NCBI RefSeq assembly: GCF_030454045.1
Contig: NZ_JAKDJE010000017.1
Location: 1 to 47,924, forward strand
Length of the DNA: 47,924 nucleotides
Reading direction: 5' to 3'
Source: Psychrobacter sp.
GTDB lineage: Bacteria; Pseudomonadota; Gammaproteobacteria; Pseudomonadales; Moraxellaceae
The first letter of the stretch is position 1, and every line of letters begins with the position of its first letter. The notes beneath the pieces were generated by a model, which searched no databases, was not told the origin of the DNA, and worked only from the letters and a program-made list of their open reading frames with translations. The position numbers and the translations under genes were made by a program. Shown one piece after another: positions 8,529 to 17,713 of the stretch.

Positions 8529-8751
8529 AGTACACTCCTTGTACGGCTGACAGTTGCAACTAAAAATATTTTAGAACGAATATTAAATGAGCATTAAATA
8601 AATATTATAAATAGATATTAATAGTGTCTTGGTCACTCTTATTTAGTCACAGTTTCTTGAATGCGTCAATGGAGATACGCTTTATTGAACACTCGTCATT
8701 ACTTGCACACACTTTGCGACGTGCGCCATTAACCCTCTCATTATATTCACA

Positions 8752-8786
8752 AAAAACCCCTAGCCATCATAGCTAAGGGTCTTTTT
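8752..8786 (-). terminator. Terminator of the fadBA operon
   Basis: Near-perfect inverted repeat with arms ACCCCTAGCC and GCTAAGGGT around ATCATA, flanked by A6 and T6 runs. It sits about 50 bases beyond the fadA stop codon and would work in both directions. The rest of the 8529-8836 spacer is AT-rich and shows no ORF. Confidence 0.8.
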
Positions 8787-8836
8787 TATAACATATTTGG
8801 TCGACAAATGTTACAAATTATCTACCAATCCAAAAA

Positions 8837-10009
8837 TTAAACGCGTTCAATCACAGTCGCGATACCTTGACCCAGACCGATACACATCGTTGCTAGACCG
8901 ATTTCAGTGTCAGACTGCTCCATTGCATTTAGCAAAGTCACGGTGATACGAGCGCCTGAGCATCCTAGTGGATGACCCAAAGCAATCGCGCCACCGTTGA
9001 TATTGACGATATCTTGCTTGTCCGTCAAGTTCAACGCTTTTAAGACTGATAGGCCTTGGGCGGCAAAGGCTTCGTTTAACTCGATGGTTTGCATGTCATC
9101 GATGCTCATGCCAGCGCGCTTCAAGGCTTTGTTGGTGGCTGGTACCGGACCGTAGCCCATGATAGCCGCGTCACAACCAGCGACAGCCATGCTACGAATA
9201 CGAGCGCGAGGCTTTAGACCAAGATCTTTGGCTTTTTGCGCGCTCATGACTAGCATCGCTGAGGCACCGTCAGAGAGTGCAGATGACGTCGCAGCAGTCA
9301 CCGTACCGCCTTTTGGATCAAAGGCTGGACGTAGCTTTTGCATTTGCTCCATCGTCGCATCTGGGCGAATCACCTCATCGACGGTACATAGCTGCAGACG
9401 GCCATCTGCATCATGACCTTCGATGCCGATGATTTCATTATCAAAACGGCCTTCAGTGGTCGCAGCCCATGCACGGCGATGCGATTCAAGACCAAACGCA
9501 TCTTGTTCCTCACGCGTGATGTTGTTCATACGGCCGAGCATCTCAGCGGTCAAACCCATCATGTTTGACGCTTTTGCATAATGCTTGGAGGCGGCAGGGT
9601 TTAGATCGATGCCATGCATCATACCAACGTGACCCATGTGTTCAACGCCGCCAATAACAAACACATCACCTTGATTGGTCATGATTTGTGCAGCAGCGGT
9701 GTGAAGTGCTTGCATAGAAGAGCCGCACAGACGGTTGACCGTTTGACCACCAGCGGTTTTTGGAATACCTGCCAATAGACCGATATTGCGACCGATGTTC
9801 ATGCCTTGCTCTAGTGTCTGGTTGACACAGCCCCAGATAATATCTTCGATGTCATTGGTGTCAAAGTCATTACGTTCGACCAACGCACGTACCAGTTCAG
9901 CTGACAGATTATCAGCACGTACATGGCGGAACATACCGTTTTTAGATCTTCCCATCGCCGAGCGTACGCCATCTACGATGACCACATCTTTTGGACTTAA
10001 AGTTGTCAT
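8837..10009 (-). CDS. fadA: Acetyl-CoA acyltransferase (3-ketoacyl-CoA thiolase) FadA
   Basis: A 390-residue thiolase, the beta subunit of the aerobic fatty-acid oxidation complex. It cleaves 3-ketoacyl-CoA to acetyl-CoA and a shortened acyl-CoA. Motifs are the acylated cysteine in VNRLCGSSMQALH, GGAIALGHPLGCSGAR (His), and the proton-donor cysteine in ATMCIGLGQGIA. VVIVDGVRSAMGRSKNGMFR at the N-terminus is typical of FadA. Length equals the family norm. It is downstream of fadB on the same strand with a 232-base gap that contains a strong hairpin, so relative expression of the two subunits may be adjusted there. Confidence 0.95.
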   Translation of the reverse strand: MTTLSPKDVVIVDGVRSAMGRSKNGMFRHVRADNLSAELVRALVERNDFDTNDIEDIIWGCVNQTLEQGMNIGRNIGLLAGIPKTAGGQTVNRLCGSSMQALHTAAAQIMTNQGDVFVIGGVEHMGHVGMMHGIDLNPAASKHYAKASNMMGLTAEMLGRMNNITREEQDAFGLESHRRAWAATTEGRFDNEIIGIEGHDADGRLQLCTVDEVIRPDATMEQMQKLRPAFDPKGGTVTAATSSALSDGASAMLVMSAQKAKDLGLKPRARIRSMAVAGCDAAIMGYGPVPATNKALKRAGMSIDDMQTIELNEAFAAQGLSVLKALNLTDKQDIVNINGGAIALGHPLGCSGARITVTLLNAMEQSDTEIGLATMCIGLGQGIATVIERV

Positions 10010-10166
10010 ACTATCTTCCTTTTCAATTTTTATTGTCAGTGTTGTCGATTTAATCGGGCTCTATAGCCATCTATCACGCGATCCGTACATCAGTACGATA
10101 ACTATCTAGTTGTTTTCGCGCTGGATATTATCGCGGCAGGCCAGACCTGATAAAACCGACCAAAAC

Positions 10167-10215
10167 GGTGCGTCTGCTATTTTTTATCACCGATAGCGAA
10201 GTCAGCAAACGCACC
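10167..10215 (-). other. Intra-operon hairpin between fadB and fadA
   Basis: Twelve bases at 10167-10178 (GGTGCGTCTGCT) pair with AGCAAACGCACC at 10204-10215, one G-T pair included, around a loop of about 25 bases. In the fadBA transcript the stem is followed by GUUUUGG, too poor in U for a clear terminator. It may be a processing or partial-attenuation stem. Confidence 0.5.
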
Positions 10216-10241
10216 CCACTTATCCTAATACGGTATGCTCG

Positions 10242-12401
10242 TTACGCTGTGGCGTAAAAAGTCTCGCCAGCGGCTGCCATGTCGCGAATCTTTTGCGGGG
10301 CTTCATAAGCTTTGCCAAGGTGTGCGTATTTTTCGCATAGTGCCAAGTAGTTATCGAGACCCATTTGGTCGATATAACGACAAGGACCACCGCGGAATGG
10401 CGGGAAACCGACGCCCATAATCATCGCCATATCCGCCTCACTTGGCGTGCTGACGATGTTGTCTTCTAGGCAGCGTACGGTCTCATTACAGAAAGCCAGC
10501 ATGGTGCGGTCGATGATGGTTTGATCATCAAACTCTTTTTTGTCGCTATCTGTCGTGGTTTTAAGTAGCTCATAAGTGGCGTCGTCAGCGACTTTCTTTG
10601 GCTTACCGCGCTTGTCGGTTTCGTACTTATAGAAACCAACACCATTTTTCTGACCCAGACGCTCGTTTTCATATAGATGCTCGATCGCCCCTTTATAATC
10701 AGGCTTCATGCGGTCAGGGAACCCTTCTGCCATCACTTCTGCGCCATGTACGCCCGTGTCTAAACCGACGACGTCGATTAGGTAAGCAGGACCCATCGGC
10801 CAGCCGAATTTTTCCATGACTTTATCGACATGGACGAAGTCAGCGCCTTCTTTGAGCAGCAAGTCAAACGCGCCAAAGTATGGGAAGAGGACACGGTTGA
10901 CCAAGAAACCTGGGCAGTCGTTGACCACCACTGGCACCTTGCCCATCTTGGAGGCCAATGCCACAGTGGTCGCAATCGCTTCTTCTGATGATTTCTCACC
11001 GCGGATAACTTCTACCAGTGGCATACGGTGTACTGGGTTAAAGAAATGCATACCGACGAAGTTTTCTGGGCGCTCAAGCACTTCTGCTAAATGCGTAATA
11101 GAGATCGTTGAAGTATTCGAAGCCAAAATCGCGTCTTCTTTGACTAAGCCTTCGACTTCTTTGAGTACCGCGTGCTTCACTTTTGGATTTTCTACGACCG
11201 CTTCGATGACGATATCCGTCTCGCTAAAATCACCGTAGTTCAACGTTGGGCGAATACGGCTTAACGTTTCACCCATTTTTGCTGGGGTCATCTTCTTACG
11301 TTCAACCATTTTGCCAAGCAATTTGCTGGCCTCGCCCATACCCAAATCCAATTGCTCAGATTTGATGTCTTTCATGATGATTGGCAAGCCTTTGCTGGCT
11401 GCCTGATACGCGATACCGCCGCCCATGATACCTGCGCCAAGTACGGCCGCTTCATTGATTTCATGTGCTTTTTTGCTGTGTTTTTTGGCCAGTTTTTTGA
11501 CCAGCTGATCGTTTAAGAATAGACCAACCAAGCTCTCAGCCTGCGGGGTTTTTGCCGCTTTGGCAAAACCAGCAGCTTCGACTTCGATCGCTTTATCACG
11601 TGGCAGATTGACATGCTTTTCGATCGCTTCGATCGCGAGCGCTGGCGCTGGATACTGCTTAGGATTGGCTTTGGCGAAAATAGCACCTTTGGCACTGTTG
11701 AATGCCATGGCTTGCTCAAGCTGGTTTAGCTTGACAGGCACGAGCTTCTCTTCACGCTTGGCTTGCCAATCAAGCTCACCTGAGATACATTTTTTGACCA
11801 AGTCAATCGCTGCATCTTGTAAGTCATCAGCAGGTACCGTTGCATCAACCAAGCCAAGCTTTAACGCATCAAGCGGTTTTTTGGGTGTGCCAGTAGCGAT
11901 AAGCTCAAGCGCATTATCAATACCGATCACACGAGTACTACGAACGGTACCCCCAAATCCTGGGAAGATACCTAGCTGAGTTTCTGGTAGACCGATGATT
12001 GCTTTGTCACTCATGACACGGTATTCACACACCAAGGTCATCTCACAGCCACCGCCCATTGCCGCGCCATTAATGGCCGCCACTTTTGGAAACGGCAAAT
12101 CTTCAAAACGATTGAACGCGTCATTGACATGAACGACCCACTCTTTGATCTCGCTTTCTGACTTTTTGAAAGAACCGACAAACTCTGTAATGTCAGCACC
12201 AGCGATAAACACGCCTTTTGCTGAGGTGACAATAAGACCTTTGACGTCGTCCGCTTTTTCTAGAGCGGTGACAGCTTCGGCAAACTGCTTGTTGGTTTCG
12301 GCATCAAATTTGTTCACGCTCTCATTTTCGGCGTTGTATTGCATGTTGGCGATGCCATCCTCTAGCATTGTCACCGTGATGCGATTTCCTTGGTATACCA
12401 T
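10242..12401 (-). CDS. fadB: Fatty-acid oxidation complex alpha subunit FadB
   Basis: A 719-residue multifunctional enzyme, close to the 729 residues of E. coli FadB. The N-terminal crotonase domain (about 1-190) has VFIAGADITEF and NGAAMGGGCEMTLVCEYRV, plus GLPETQLGIFPGFGGTVR with the catalytic Glu. The central 3-hydroxyacyl-CoA dehydrogenase has the NAD fold AVLGAGIMGGGIAYQAASKG and HFFNPVHRMPLVEVIRG with the catalytic His. The C-terminal domain has GFPPFRGGPCRYIDQMG. It performs hydration, dehydrogenation and isomerisation of enoyl-CoA in complex with FadA. The start has a perfect GAAAGGAG ribosome site. A partial palindrome just upstream (12423-12438) could be an operator. Long antisense open frames over this gene are codon-bias shadows. 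Confidence 0.96.
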   Translation of the reverse strand: MVYQGNRITVTMLEDGIANMQYNAENESVNKFDAETNKQFAEAVTALEKADDVKGLIVTSAKGVFIAGADITEFVGSFKKSESEIKEWVVHVNDAFNRFEDLPFPKVAAINGAAMGGGCEMTLVCEYRVMSDKAIIGLPETQLGIFPGFGGTVRSTRVIGIDNALELIATGTPKKPLDALKLGLVDATVPADDLQDAAIDLVKKCISGELDWQAKREEKLVPVKLNQLEQAMAFNSAKGAIFAKANPKQYPAPALAIEAIEKHVNLPRDKAIEVEAAGFAKAAKTPQAESLVGLFLNDQLVKKLAKKHSKKAHEINEAAVLGAGIMGGGIAYQAASKGLPIIMKDIKSEQLDLGMGEASKLLGKMVERKKMTPAKMGETLSRIRPTLNYGDFSETDIVIEAVVENPKVKHAVLKEVEGLVKEDAILASNTSTISITHLAEVLERPENFVGMHFFNPVHRMPLVEVIRGEKSSEEAIATTVALASKMGKVPVVVNDCPGFLVNRVLFPYFGAFDLLLKEGADFVHVDKVMEKFGWPMGPAYLIDVVGLDTGVHGAEVMAEGFPDRMKPDYKGAIEHLYENERLGQKNGVGFYKYETDKRGKPKKVADDATYELLKTTTDSDKKEFDDQTIIDRTMLAFCNETVRCLEDNIVSTPSEADMAMIMGVGFPPFRGGPCRYIDQMGLDNYLALCEKYAHLGKAYEAPQKIRDMAAAGETFYATA

Positions 12402-13186
12402 TTGAAACTCCTTTCTATATAACGAAAGCTACGTTTTGAATTAAAATAAATAGCCAGTTATTGTTAGTAAAATGGGTAATAGCACTGTGCGCCTGTGGTG
12501 TCATAAAGACAAACACCTAGATGACGCATCAGTGAAGGTGTCTTTATTATCCAGCGCTCATGATGTGGTACTTATTTTGATGGGTCTGGTACCTCATCAC
12601 ACGGCGCTTTATTTATATGTTGCAAGTACTGATATCAAATACTGACTGAGACATGATCCCATACTGACACTTGCGATTACGCGCTCTAAGTCGCGCCCAA
12701 TACGGCCATTATCGAACCATTTTCACGTTAATTAGTGTAGGGGATTATGCCCCTAGCTGTCACAAGCTAATACCATACTCGCAAGTCACTCTTAAATCCC
12801 CTTTAGGCATTTACCTTACGCCCAAAGTGTTTTAGTGAATACTTGTATACTGAATTATGCTGAAGTTTATTTTGTCTTACCTGCGCAGCTCACCACCTCA
12901 AAGGTGATCAGCCTTTAGTATTGTCCGATTGCCATGATTCATTTAGCTTGCGCCTTTATCAAAATATATTCGACCTACGAGTGACATCGGTAATACGTAA
13001 CCAAATATTGTCATGATATTGCACTTGCACGGAGTGAGTTTTGGGCAAATCACAGCCAAAAAACGCAAAAAACCAACGATTGAAACGGTGTCTGCCATAA
13101 GCACTATGACCTATCATGCTACACTAATGTCGTTTTTGCTGTTCCTTTGATAAGTTTTTATTGTATCCCTGATAAATGGTTGGATT
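12402..13186. other. Long divergent spacer between fadB and ispA
   Basis: No convincing ORF is seen in 785 bases. Structure present: an imperfect palindrome CGAAAGCTACGTTTTG at 12423-12438 directly upstream of the fadB ribosome site, reminiscent of a TetR-type (PsrA-like) operator; a bulged inverted repeat near 12504-12552 (ATAAAGACA...AGGTGTCTTTAT); and two small adjacent hairpins near 12736-12772 (TAGGGG/CCCCTA, then TAGCT/AGCTA). Promoters for both flanking genes must lie here. Regulator assignments are guesses. Confidence 0.35.
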
Positions 13187-14245
13187 ATGACGGTTTCTCC
13201 TACTTTTAGTGCTACTTCTGTTGGCTTCATTTCTTTTCGTAATACAGAGCAATTTCATCGTGCGGTGCGGACACAATTGGCGCAGGATATCGAGGTCTTG
13301 TTTGCGTATGCAAAGCTCCCAAGCCCACTGGCAGACGCGTGTCGTTATGTGATGACAGGTCAAGGCAAACTGGTCAGACCGCTTATGGTCGCCAGTGCTT
13401 TTGCCAGTATGAATAGCGGTGATAGTGAGCGTACAGAGGCGCATCGTGATGACATCGACATAGAGATGAACACGCTCAATGCCGATCTGGACTCACTACT
13501 AGAAAATGACTCGGACTATGATATGTCGCGCCGCGCCGCCCTCGCAGTAGAGCTATTGCATACTTACTCCTTGGTACATGATGATCTGCCGTGTATGGAT
13601 GATGACGAGCTGCGCCGTGGGCAACCGACTGCTCATATCGCTTTTGATGAAGCGACGGCACTGCTGGCAGGCGATGTATTGCAGACACTCGCATTTGAAG
13701 TATTGACCGCAGAGATGCCAACCTTTGCGCCTTTTAATGAGGTGATAGCCAGTAAGCTTTTGGCCATATTTGCCCCGCGCGCACGTCGCATGGTATCTGG
13801 GCAAATGCTGGATCTCAATGCCGAAGCCAATACTGATATTGTGCAAAACGATTTAGAAGCCATTCATCGTGATAAGACAGGCGCACTGATTGAAGCGGCG
13901 ATGCTTATGGGCGGCGTTTGTGCGGGCGCAACTGCCCCGCAGCGTATGGCACTGCAAGAGTGCGCCCAGCATATCGGTCTGGCCTTTCAAGTCCAAGACG
14001 ATGTGCTAGACGTCACCATGACGACTGACACGCTGGGTAAACCTGCGGGTAGCGATGAAAAATTAGATAAATCCACCTATGTAAAGCTGATGGGCGTCGA
14101 TGACGCGACCAGCTATGCGCAATCGCTATTTGATGATGGGCGCGCGGCTATCAGTCGTGAACTTAGCAATAATCAAGACAACACTGTCAAAAACAATGAT
14201 GCGCTACTGGCATTGATTGAATGGCTGTGGTCACGTAAGAAATAA
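13187..14245 (+). CDS. ispA: Farnesyl diphosphate synthase (geranyltranstransferase) IspA
   Basis: A 352-residue class I trans-prenyltransferase that condenses isopentenyl diphosphate with DMAPP and GPP to give farnesyl diphosphate for quinones and undecaprenyl phosphate. The first aspartate-rich motif is VHDDLPCMDDDELRRG, preceded by AVELLHTYSL; the second is QVQDDVLDVT. GKLVRP near the N-terminus binds substrate. Family members are usually about 295-300 residues; here roughly 30-35 extra acidic residues (around 70-108, including DDIDIEMNTLNADLDSLLEN) sit between the helix after LVRPLMVAS and the first DD motif, and the C-terminus is slightly extended. The frame is clean, so the insertion is genuine. 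It is followed by a DUF72 gene 42 bases later; no dxs or xseB is adjacent, unlike in E. coli. Confidence 0.93.
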   Translation: MTVSPTFSATSVGFISFRNTEQFHRAVRTQLAQDIEVLFAYAKLPSPLADACRYVMTGQGKLVRPLMVASAFASMNSGDSERTEAHRDDIDIEMNTLNADLDSLLENDSDYDMSRRAALAVELLHTYSLVHDDLPCMDDDELRRGQPTAHIAFDEATALLAGDVLQTLAFEVLTAEMPTFAPFNEVIASKLLAIFAPRARRMVSGQMLDLNAEANTDIVQNDLEAIHRDKTGALIEAAMLMGGVCAGATAPQRMALQECAQHIGLAFQVQDDVLDVTMTTDTLGKPAGSDEKLDKSTYVKLMGVDDATSYAQSLFDDGRAAISRELSNNQDNTVKNNDALLALIEWLWSRKK

Positions 14246-14287
14246 CTTAATAAGCGTCATTATTCTAAAAAATAGCGAGTGGTCAAC

Positions 14288-15106
14288 ATGGACAGTTCCC
14301 CTACCCCGCGTATTTACCTTGGCACAGGCGGCTATAGCGACACCGACTTGCTCGGTACGCTGTATCCAACGGGCACCAAAAAGACCGACTTTTTGCGTGA
14401 GTACGCCAAGCAATATGGCGCGGTCGAGATTAATAGTACATTCTATGCGCCTATCGGTCAAAAAGCCTTTGCTGGTATGATCGATAAGGCTTATGAGCAA
14501 GCCGATAGCGAGTTGAAGTTTGCCGTCAAGCTGCATCAAGACTTTACCCATGCACGCAAAGGCACAGCGGAGCACGCACAAGCATTTTTAAACGCCCTAT
14601 CCCCACTCATCGAAGCCGATGCGCTCGCGCCTCTACTGCTGCAGTTCCCCCATGGCTTTGATCGTACTCGCGAGCATCGGCTATATCTGGCCAATCTGGT
14701 CAGTTGGTTTGGCGACTACCCGCTCGCCATTGAGTTTCGTCATAATGGCTGGCACACCCCGCAAGTGGTCGATAGCTTTAAACAGCAAGGTCTCATTTGG
14801 TGCAGCGTTGACTATCCTAAAGTCAGCGGGCTGCCGCCTGCGCGCCTGATATTTACCGAGCGTACAGGCTATCTGCGCATGCATGGCAACAATCTGAAAT
14901 GGTGGGATGCGATGAGCGCCGCCGATCGTCATGATTATCGCTATAGCGAGGCGGAGATGCAGAATTGTGCGCAAGCGATTGCCAATCAGCGACAGCATTT
15001 TGATACGCTTTATATTTACTTTCAAAACACCGTCAATGCACACGCTTATTATAATATTGCGATGCTGCGTGAGGCGTTGGGTAATTTTGGGTTTAAGGTA
15101 CTCTGA
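14288..15106 (+). CDS. DUF72 (YecE-family) protein
   Basis: A DUF72 protein of 272 residues with a predicted TIM-barrel-like fold. Conserved blocks are YLGTGGYSDTDLLGTLYP near the N-terminus, FLREYAKQYGAVEINSTFYA, LKFAVKLHQDFTH, LLLQFPHGF, LAIEFRHNGWH, YLRMHGNN and YIYFQNTVNAHA. The function of the family is unknown. I prefer ATG at 14288 to the in-frame GTG at 14279, since GAGTGG precedes it by five bases. It lies 42 bases after ispA and is probably co-transcribed with it. Confidence 0.85.
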   Translation: MDSSPTPRIYLGTGGYSDTDLLGTLYPTGTKKTDFLREYAKQYGAVEINSTFYAPIGQKAFAGMIDKAYEQADSELKFAVKLHQDFTHARKGTAEHAQAFLNALSPLIEADALAPLLLQFPHGFDRTREHRLYLANLVSWFGDYPLAIEFRHNGWHTPQVVDSFKQQGLIWCSVDYPKVSGLPPARLIFTERTGYLRMHGNNLKWWDAMSAADRHDYRYSEAEMQNCAQAIANQRQHFDTLYIYFQNTVNAHAYYNIAMLREALGNFGFKVL

Positions 15107-15281
15107 ACAAGTTGAATGTTAAAACGTAGCGCGTCCCCTACACACCAACGATTGTTTTAACCTTTGTTTTATATGAATAGCAGAAGCCACTTAAGATATA
15201 GGGTATTTAGTTTGAGAATTTACTTTTATAAATGGTGCGCAGGGCACACCCTACAGAAACTAATTTCTGATAACAGTAAAC

Positions 15282-15316
15282 CAAAAAAAGGACACCTCTC
15301 AGCGTCCTCTTTTTAT
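15282..15316 (-). terminator. Terminator of sodB
   Basis: On the minus strand AGGAC and GTCCT pair around a 10-base loop and are followed by seven T. It lies about 25 bases beyond the sodB stop codon. Confidence 0.7.
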
Positions 15317-15339
15317 TTACAAATCAAAAGCTAGGTAGC

Positions 15340-15972
15340 TTATTTACCTTCAACACCAGCATCTTGACCTTTGTATTTAGCGTTTGCGTAGTCCCAGTTC
15401 ACTAGCTTGTCTAGGAACGTATCGACATAGTCAGGACGACGGTTACGATAATCGATGTAGTAAGCGTGCTCCCACACATCACAAGTCAATACGGCTATTT
15501 TATCGTGTGCAAGTGGGTTATCTGCATCGCTGGTTTTCATGATAGATAGTTTGCCGCCAACTTTATCAGCAACTAGCCATGCCCAACCTGAACCGAACTG
15601 TGACGTTGCTGCATTTTTGAACTCTTCACGGAATTTGTCATAACTACCGAAGTCTTCTTCGATTTTACCTTTTAGATCACCTGTTGGCTCGCCGCCGCCA
15701 TTGTCAGGCGTCATGCAGTTCCAGTAGAACGTGTGATTCCAGACTTGCGCTGCTTGGTTAAACATGGTTTGTTTGCTATCGTCTTTTGCCGTAGCTTCAA
15801 TGATCTCAGGTAGTGTCTTATCTTCAAGACCAGAACCTGGTAGCATATCTTTTAATTTGTTGACGTAAGCTGCATGGTGCTTGTCATGATGATATTCTAG
15901 CGTCTCGGCACTGATATGTGGCTCTAGCGCGTCTTTTGCATATGGTAGGTCTGGCAATGTAATGTTTGACAT
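15340..15972 (-). CDS. sodB: Iron superoxide dismutase SodB
   Basis: A 210-residue Fe-type superoxide dismutase that converts superoxide to oxygen and hydrogen peroxide in the cytoplasm. Metal ligands are expected at His28 (LEYHHDKHH), His80 (QVWNHTFYWNCM), and Asp/His in DVWEHAYYIDYRNRRPDYVD. AAQVWNHTFYWNC carries the Gln that marks Fe enzymes rather than the Mn-type Gly. I chose the internal ATG (MSNITLPDLPYA) because AAGGATAAAATAATC precedes it and it matches E. coli SodB's N-terminus; the longer frame adds 11 unconserved residues. It is monocistronic. Iron control through Fur or a small RNA is usual for sodB, but I see no clear Fur box. Confidence 0.95.
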   Translation of the reverse strand: MSNITLPDLPYAKDALEPHISAETLEYHHDKHHAAYVNKLKDMLPGSGLEDKTLPEIIEATAKDDSKQTMFNQAAQVWNHTFYWNCMTPDNGGGEPTGDLKGKIEEDFGSYDKFREEFKNAATSQFGSGWAWLVADKVGGKLSIMKTSDADNPLAHDKIAVLTCDVWEHAYYIDYRNRRPDYVDTFLDKLVNWDYANAKYKGQDAGVEGK

Positions 15973-16605
15973 GATTATTTTATCCTTGCTTATTTGGCCA
16001 CTCATACTACTGTCTCTCTAAATACAGACATACCTAAAATAGATACGCTTTCAGAATAGAAACACTTGGTATCGAGCTAAATTGGCTGAGTTTATTGTTT
16101 GAAGTGAATGTTATCGCTTAATACACGTTATTGCTTAACACAGTATCACGTATTATTATGAATCCAAAATTAACCTAGCTGTTATTGTTCGTCCAAAAGC
16201 CAAGTGTTTGACTCTGTAGACTTTTATTAACTTAATATTCACAAGCTATAAGATATATTTCACTGTAGCTTAGTCACTATTATAACAACAGCCCCTAATA
16301 ATATCAGTTACCAAATGTTATAGCTCGTATATTCTGCATCGTCACTGGTTATTTATTCAACGATGACCTTTTATCTCGTCAAACCCTATGCCATCAGTAC
16401 TAACATCGTTATCTAGGTCGATCTATATATAGTCAATCCACTAAAAAAGCGTTACAGCGTTAACCTCGCTTGAAGTATGACGTATACATCTGCACTCGGT
16501 TGCCTTGTACCACTCTTAAATTGGATCAACTATAGCATCTATAAAAATACCAAAAGTTAAAGCTCGGCTAATTCATTCATATTTTTTATATAACGGAACG
16601 ACCCT
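15973..16605. other. AT-rich divergent spacer between sodB and rdgB
   Basis: No ORF or RNA gene is recognisable in about 630 bases. It contains a 17-base tandem repeat at 16110-16126 and 16127-16143 (GTTATCGCTTAATACAC then GTTATTGCTTAACACAG, three differences). Promoters for sodB and rdgB must lie here. Confidence 0.4.
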
Positions 16606-17274
16606 ATGAGCACTACCGATACCGTACAACTTGCTCCCCAATCAACCTCTGATAACCAGTGGGTGCTGGCCAGCAATAACAAAGGCAAATTGGCTGAGTT
16701 TAAACGGCTATTTGCCGAAGCGAACTTGGACGTGACGATTGTCCCGCAAGGTCAGCTCAATATCGACGATGCGATAGAGGATGGGCTCAGCTTTGTCGAA
16801 AACGCCATTATCAAAGCACGCCATGCCAGCCGTATCAGCGGACTGCCTGCGATTGCTGATGACTCAGGACTGTGCGTGCCTGCACTTGGTAATGCACCAG
16901 GCATCTACTCGGCGCGTTATGCGGGTGAACACGGCAACGATAGTAAAAACAACGCCAAGCTCATTGCTGACTTGCAGCCTATTCGTGACCAACAGGCTGG
17001 TTCTTCTAGCTCTGACACTCCGATCAAAGGTATGTTCGTTTGCGTATTAGCGATGGTGCGTCATGCGGATGACCCATTACCCATTATTGCTCAAGGCTTA
17101 TGGCACGGTGAGATCTTAGACGCACCGCATGGCGACGGCGGTTTTGGCTATGATCCATTGTTTTGGTTACCTAATCTACAAGCCAGTGCGGCAAGCCTAA
17201 GCGCGGCTGATAAAAATCGTCTCAGTCATCGGGGGCAGGCTATTCAGCAATTATTGGCACAACTGCCTTTATAG
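16606..17274 (+). CDS. rdgB: dITP/XTP pyrophosphatase (RdgB/HAM1 family)
   Basis: A 222-residue non-canonical purine NTP pyrophosphatase that removes dITP, ITP and XTP from the nucleotide pool. Signature blocks are VLASNNKGKLAEFKRLF, ADDSGLCVPALGNAPGIYSA, ARYAGEHGNDSKNNAKL, GDGGFGYDPLFWLP and LSHRGQAI. The protein is about 20 residues longer than E. coli RdgB: an N-terminal leader (residues 1-17) and a short Gln/Ser-rich insertion around 130 (RDQQAGSSSSDTP). The stop codon lies inside a 23-base-period tandem duplication. No metW or hemW is adjacent. Confidence 0.93.
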   Translation: MSTTDTVQLAPQSTSDNQWVLASNNKGKLAEFKRLFAEANLDVTIVPQGQLNIDDAIEDGLSFVENAIIKARHASRISGLPAIADDSGLCVPALGNAPGIYSARYAGEHGNDSKNNAKLIADLQPIRDQQAGSSSSDTPIKGMFVCVLAMVRHADDPLPIIAQGLWHGEILDAPHGDGGFGYDPLFWLPNLQASAASLSAADKNRLSHRGQAIQQLLAQLPL

Positions 17275-17311
17275 GTTCTCTTATAAAAACGTTATAGGTT
17301 CTCTTGTAAAA
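17269..17311. repeat. 23-base tandem duplication spanning the rdgB stop codon
   Basis: TTATAGGTTCTCTTATAAAA at 17269-17288 is repeated with one change at 17292-17311. The first copy contains the last codon and TAG stop of rdgB. It is a recent-looking local duplication. Confidence 0.75.
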
Positions 17312-17713
17312 TAAGTGCGCTTGTAATCGCAAAAAACCTTAGAAACCCTGCCGTCAAAGAGATAATTTTTACTTTAATAAGCAGATAGATTATACTGTTC
17401 TACTTTTAAAATTTTGTTGAAGGCCGTTATTTGGCTGTATAATTCACCAAAAAGCGTTATTATGCGGTGCATTAACGGTTTATAACTGATATTTGGTAAC
17501 CCTGACAACTTCGACAGTGTCACCCTTTAGTATCAGCGGCGATTGCTACTGGTGCTGATTTTGAAGTGGCGGGCTTATCATTATCCCCTATTTATTCCAG
17601 CGGCAACCGTCGTACACGCCCGTAATTTGAGGCACGGTTTGTCTATTACCATTTAACCCTAAGTACTATCTCATTAATCAAACGTACTACTTAATCCTAA
17701 AGGTGTAATGAAC
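17275..17713. other. Spacer upstream of tig
   Basis: No ORF, tRNA or clear terminator is visible. The second copy of the tandem duplication lies at its start. Short inverted repeat TGACA...TGTCA occurs near 17503-17523. The tig promoter must lie here but I cannot place it. Confidence 0.3.

Noticed and set aside
11560..11979. 139-residue open frame antisense to fadB
   Set aside because: It is Ser/Ala-rich low-complexity translation opposite the conserved crotonase domain, with no ribosome site; a codon-bias shadow.
17400..17707. Possible tRNA upstream of tig, as in some genomes
   Set aside because: No cloverleaf, T-loop GTTCGA or CCA-type end could be found on either strand.
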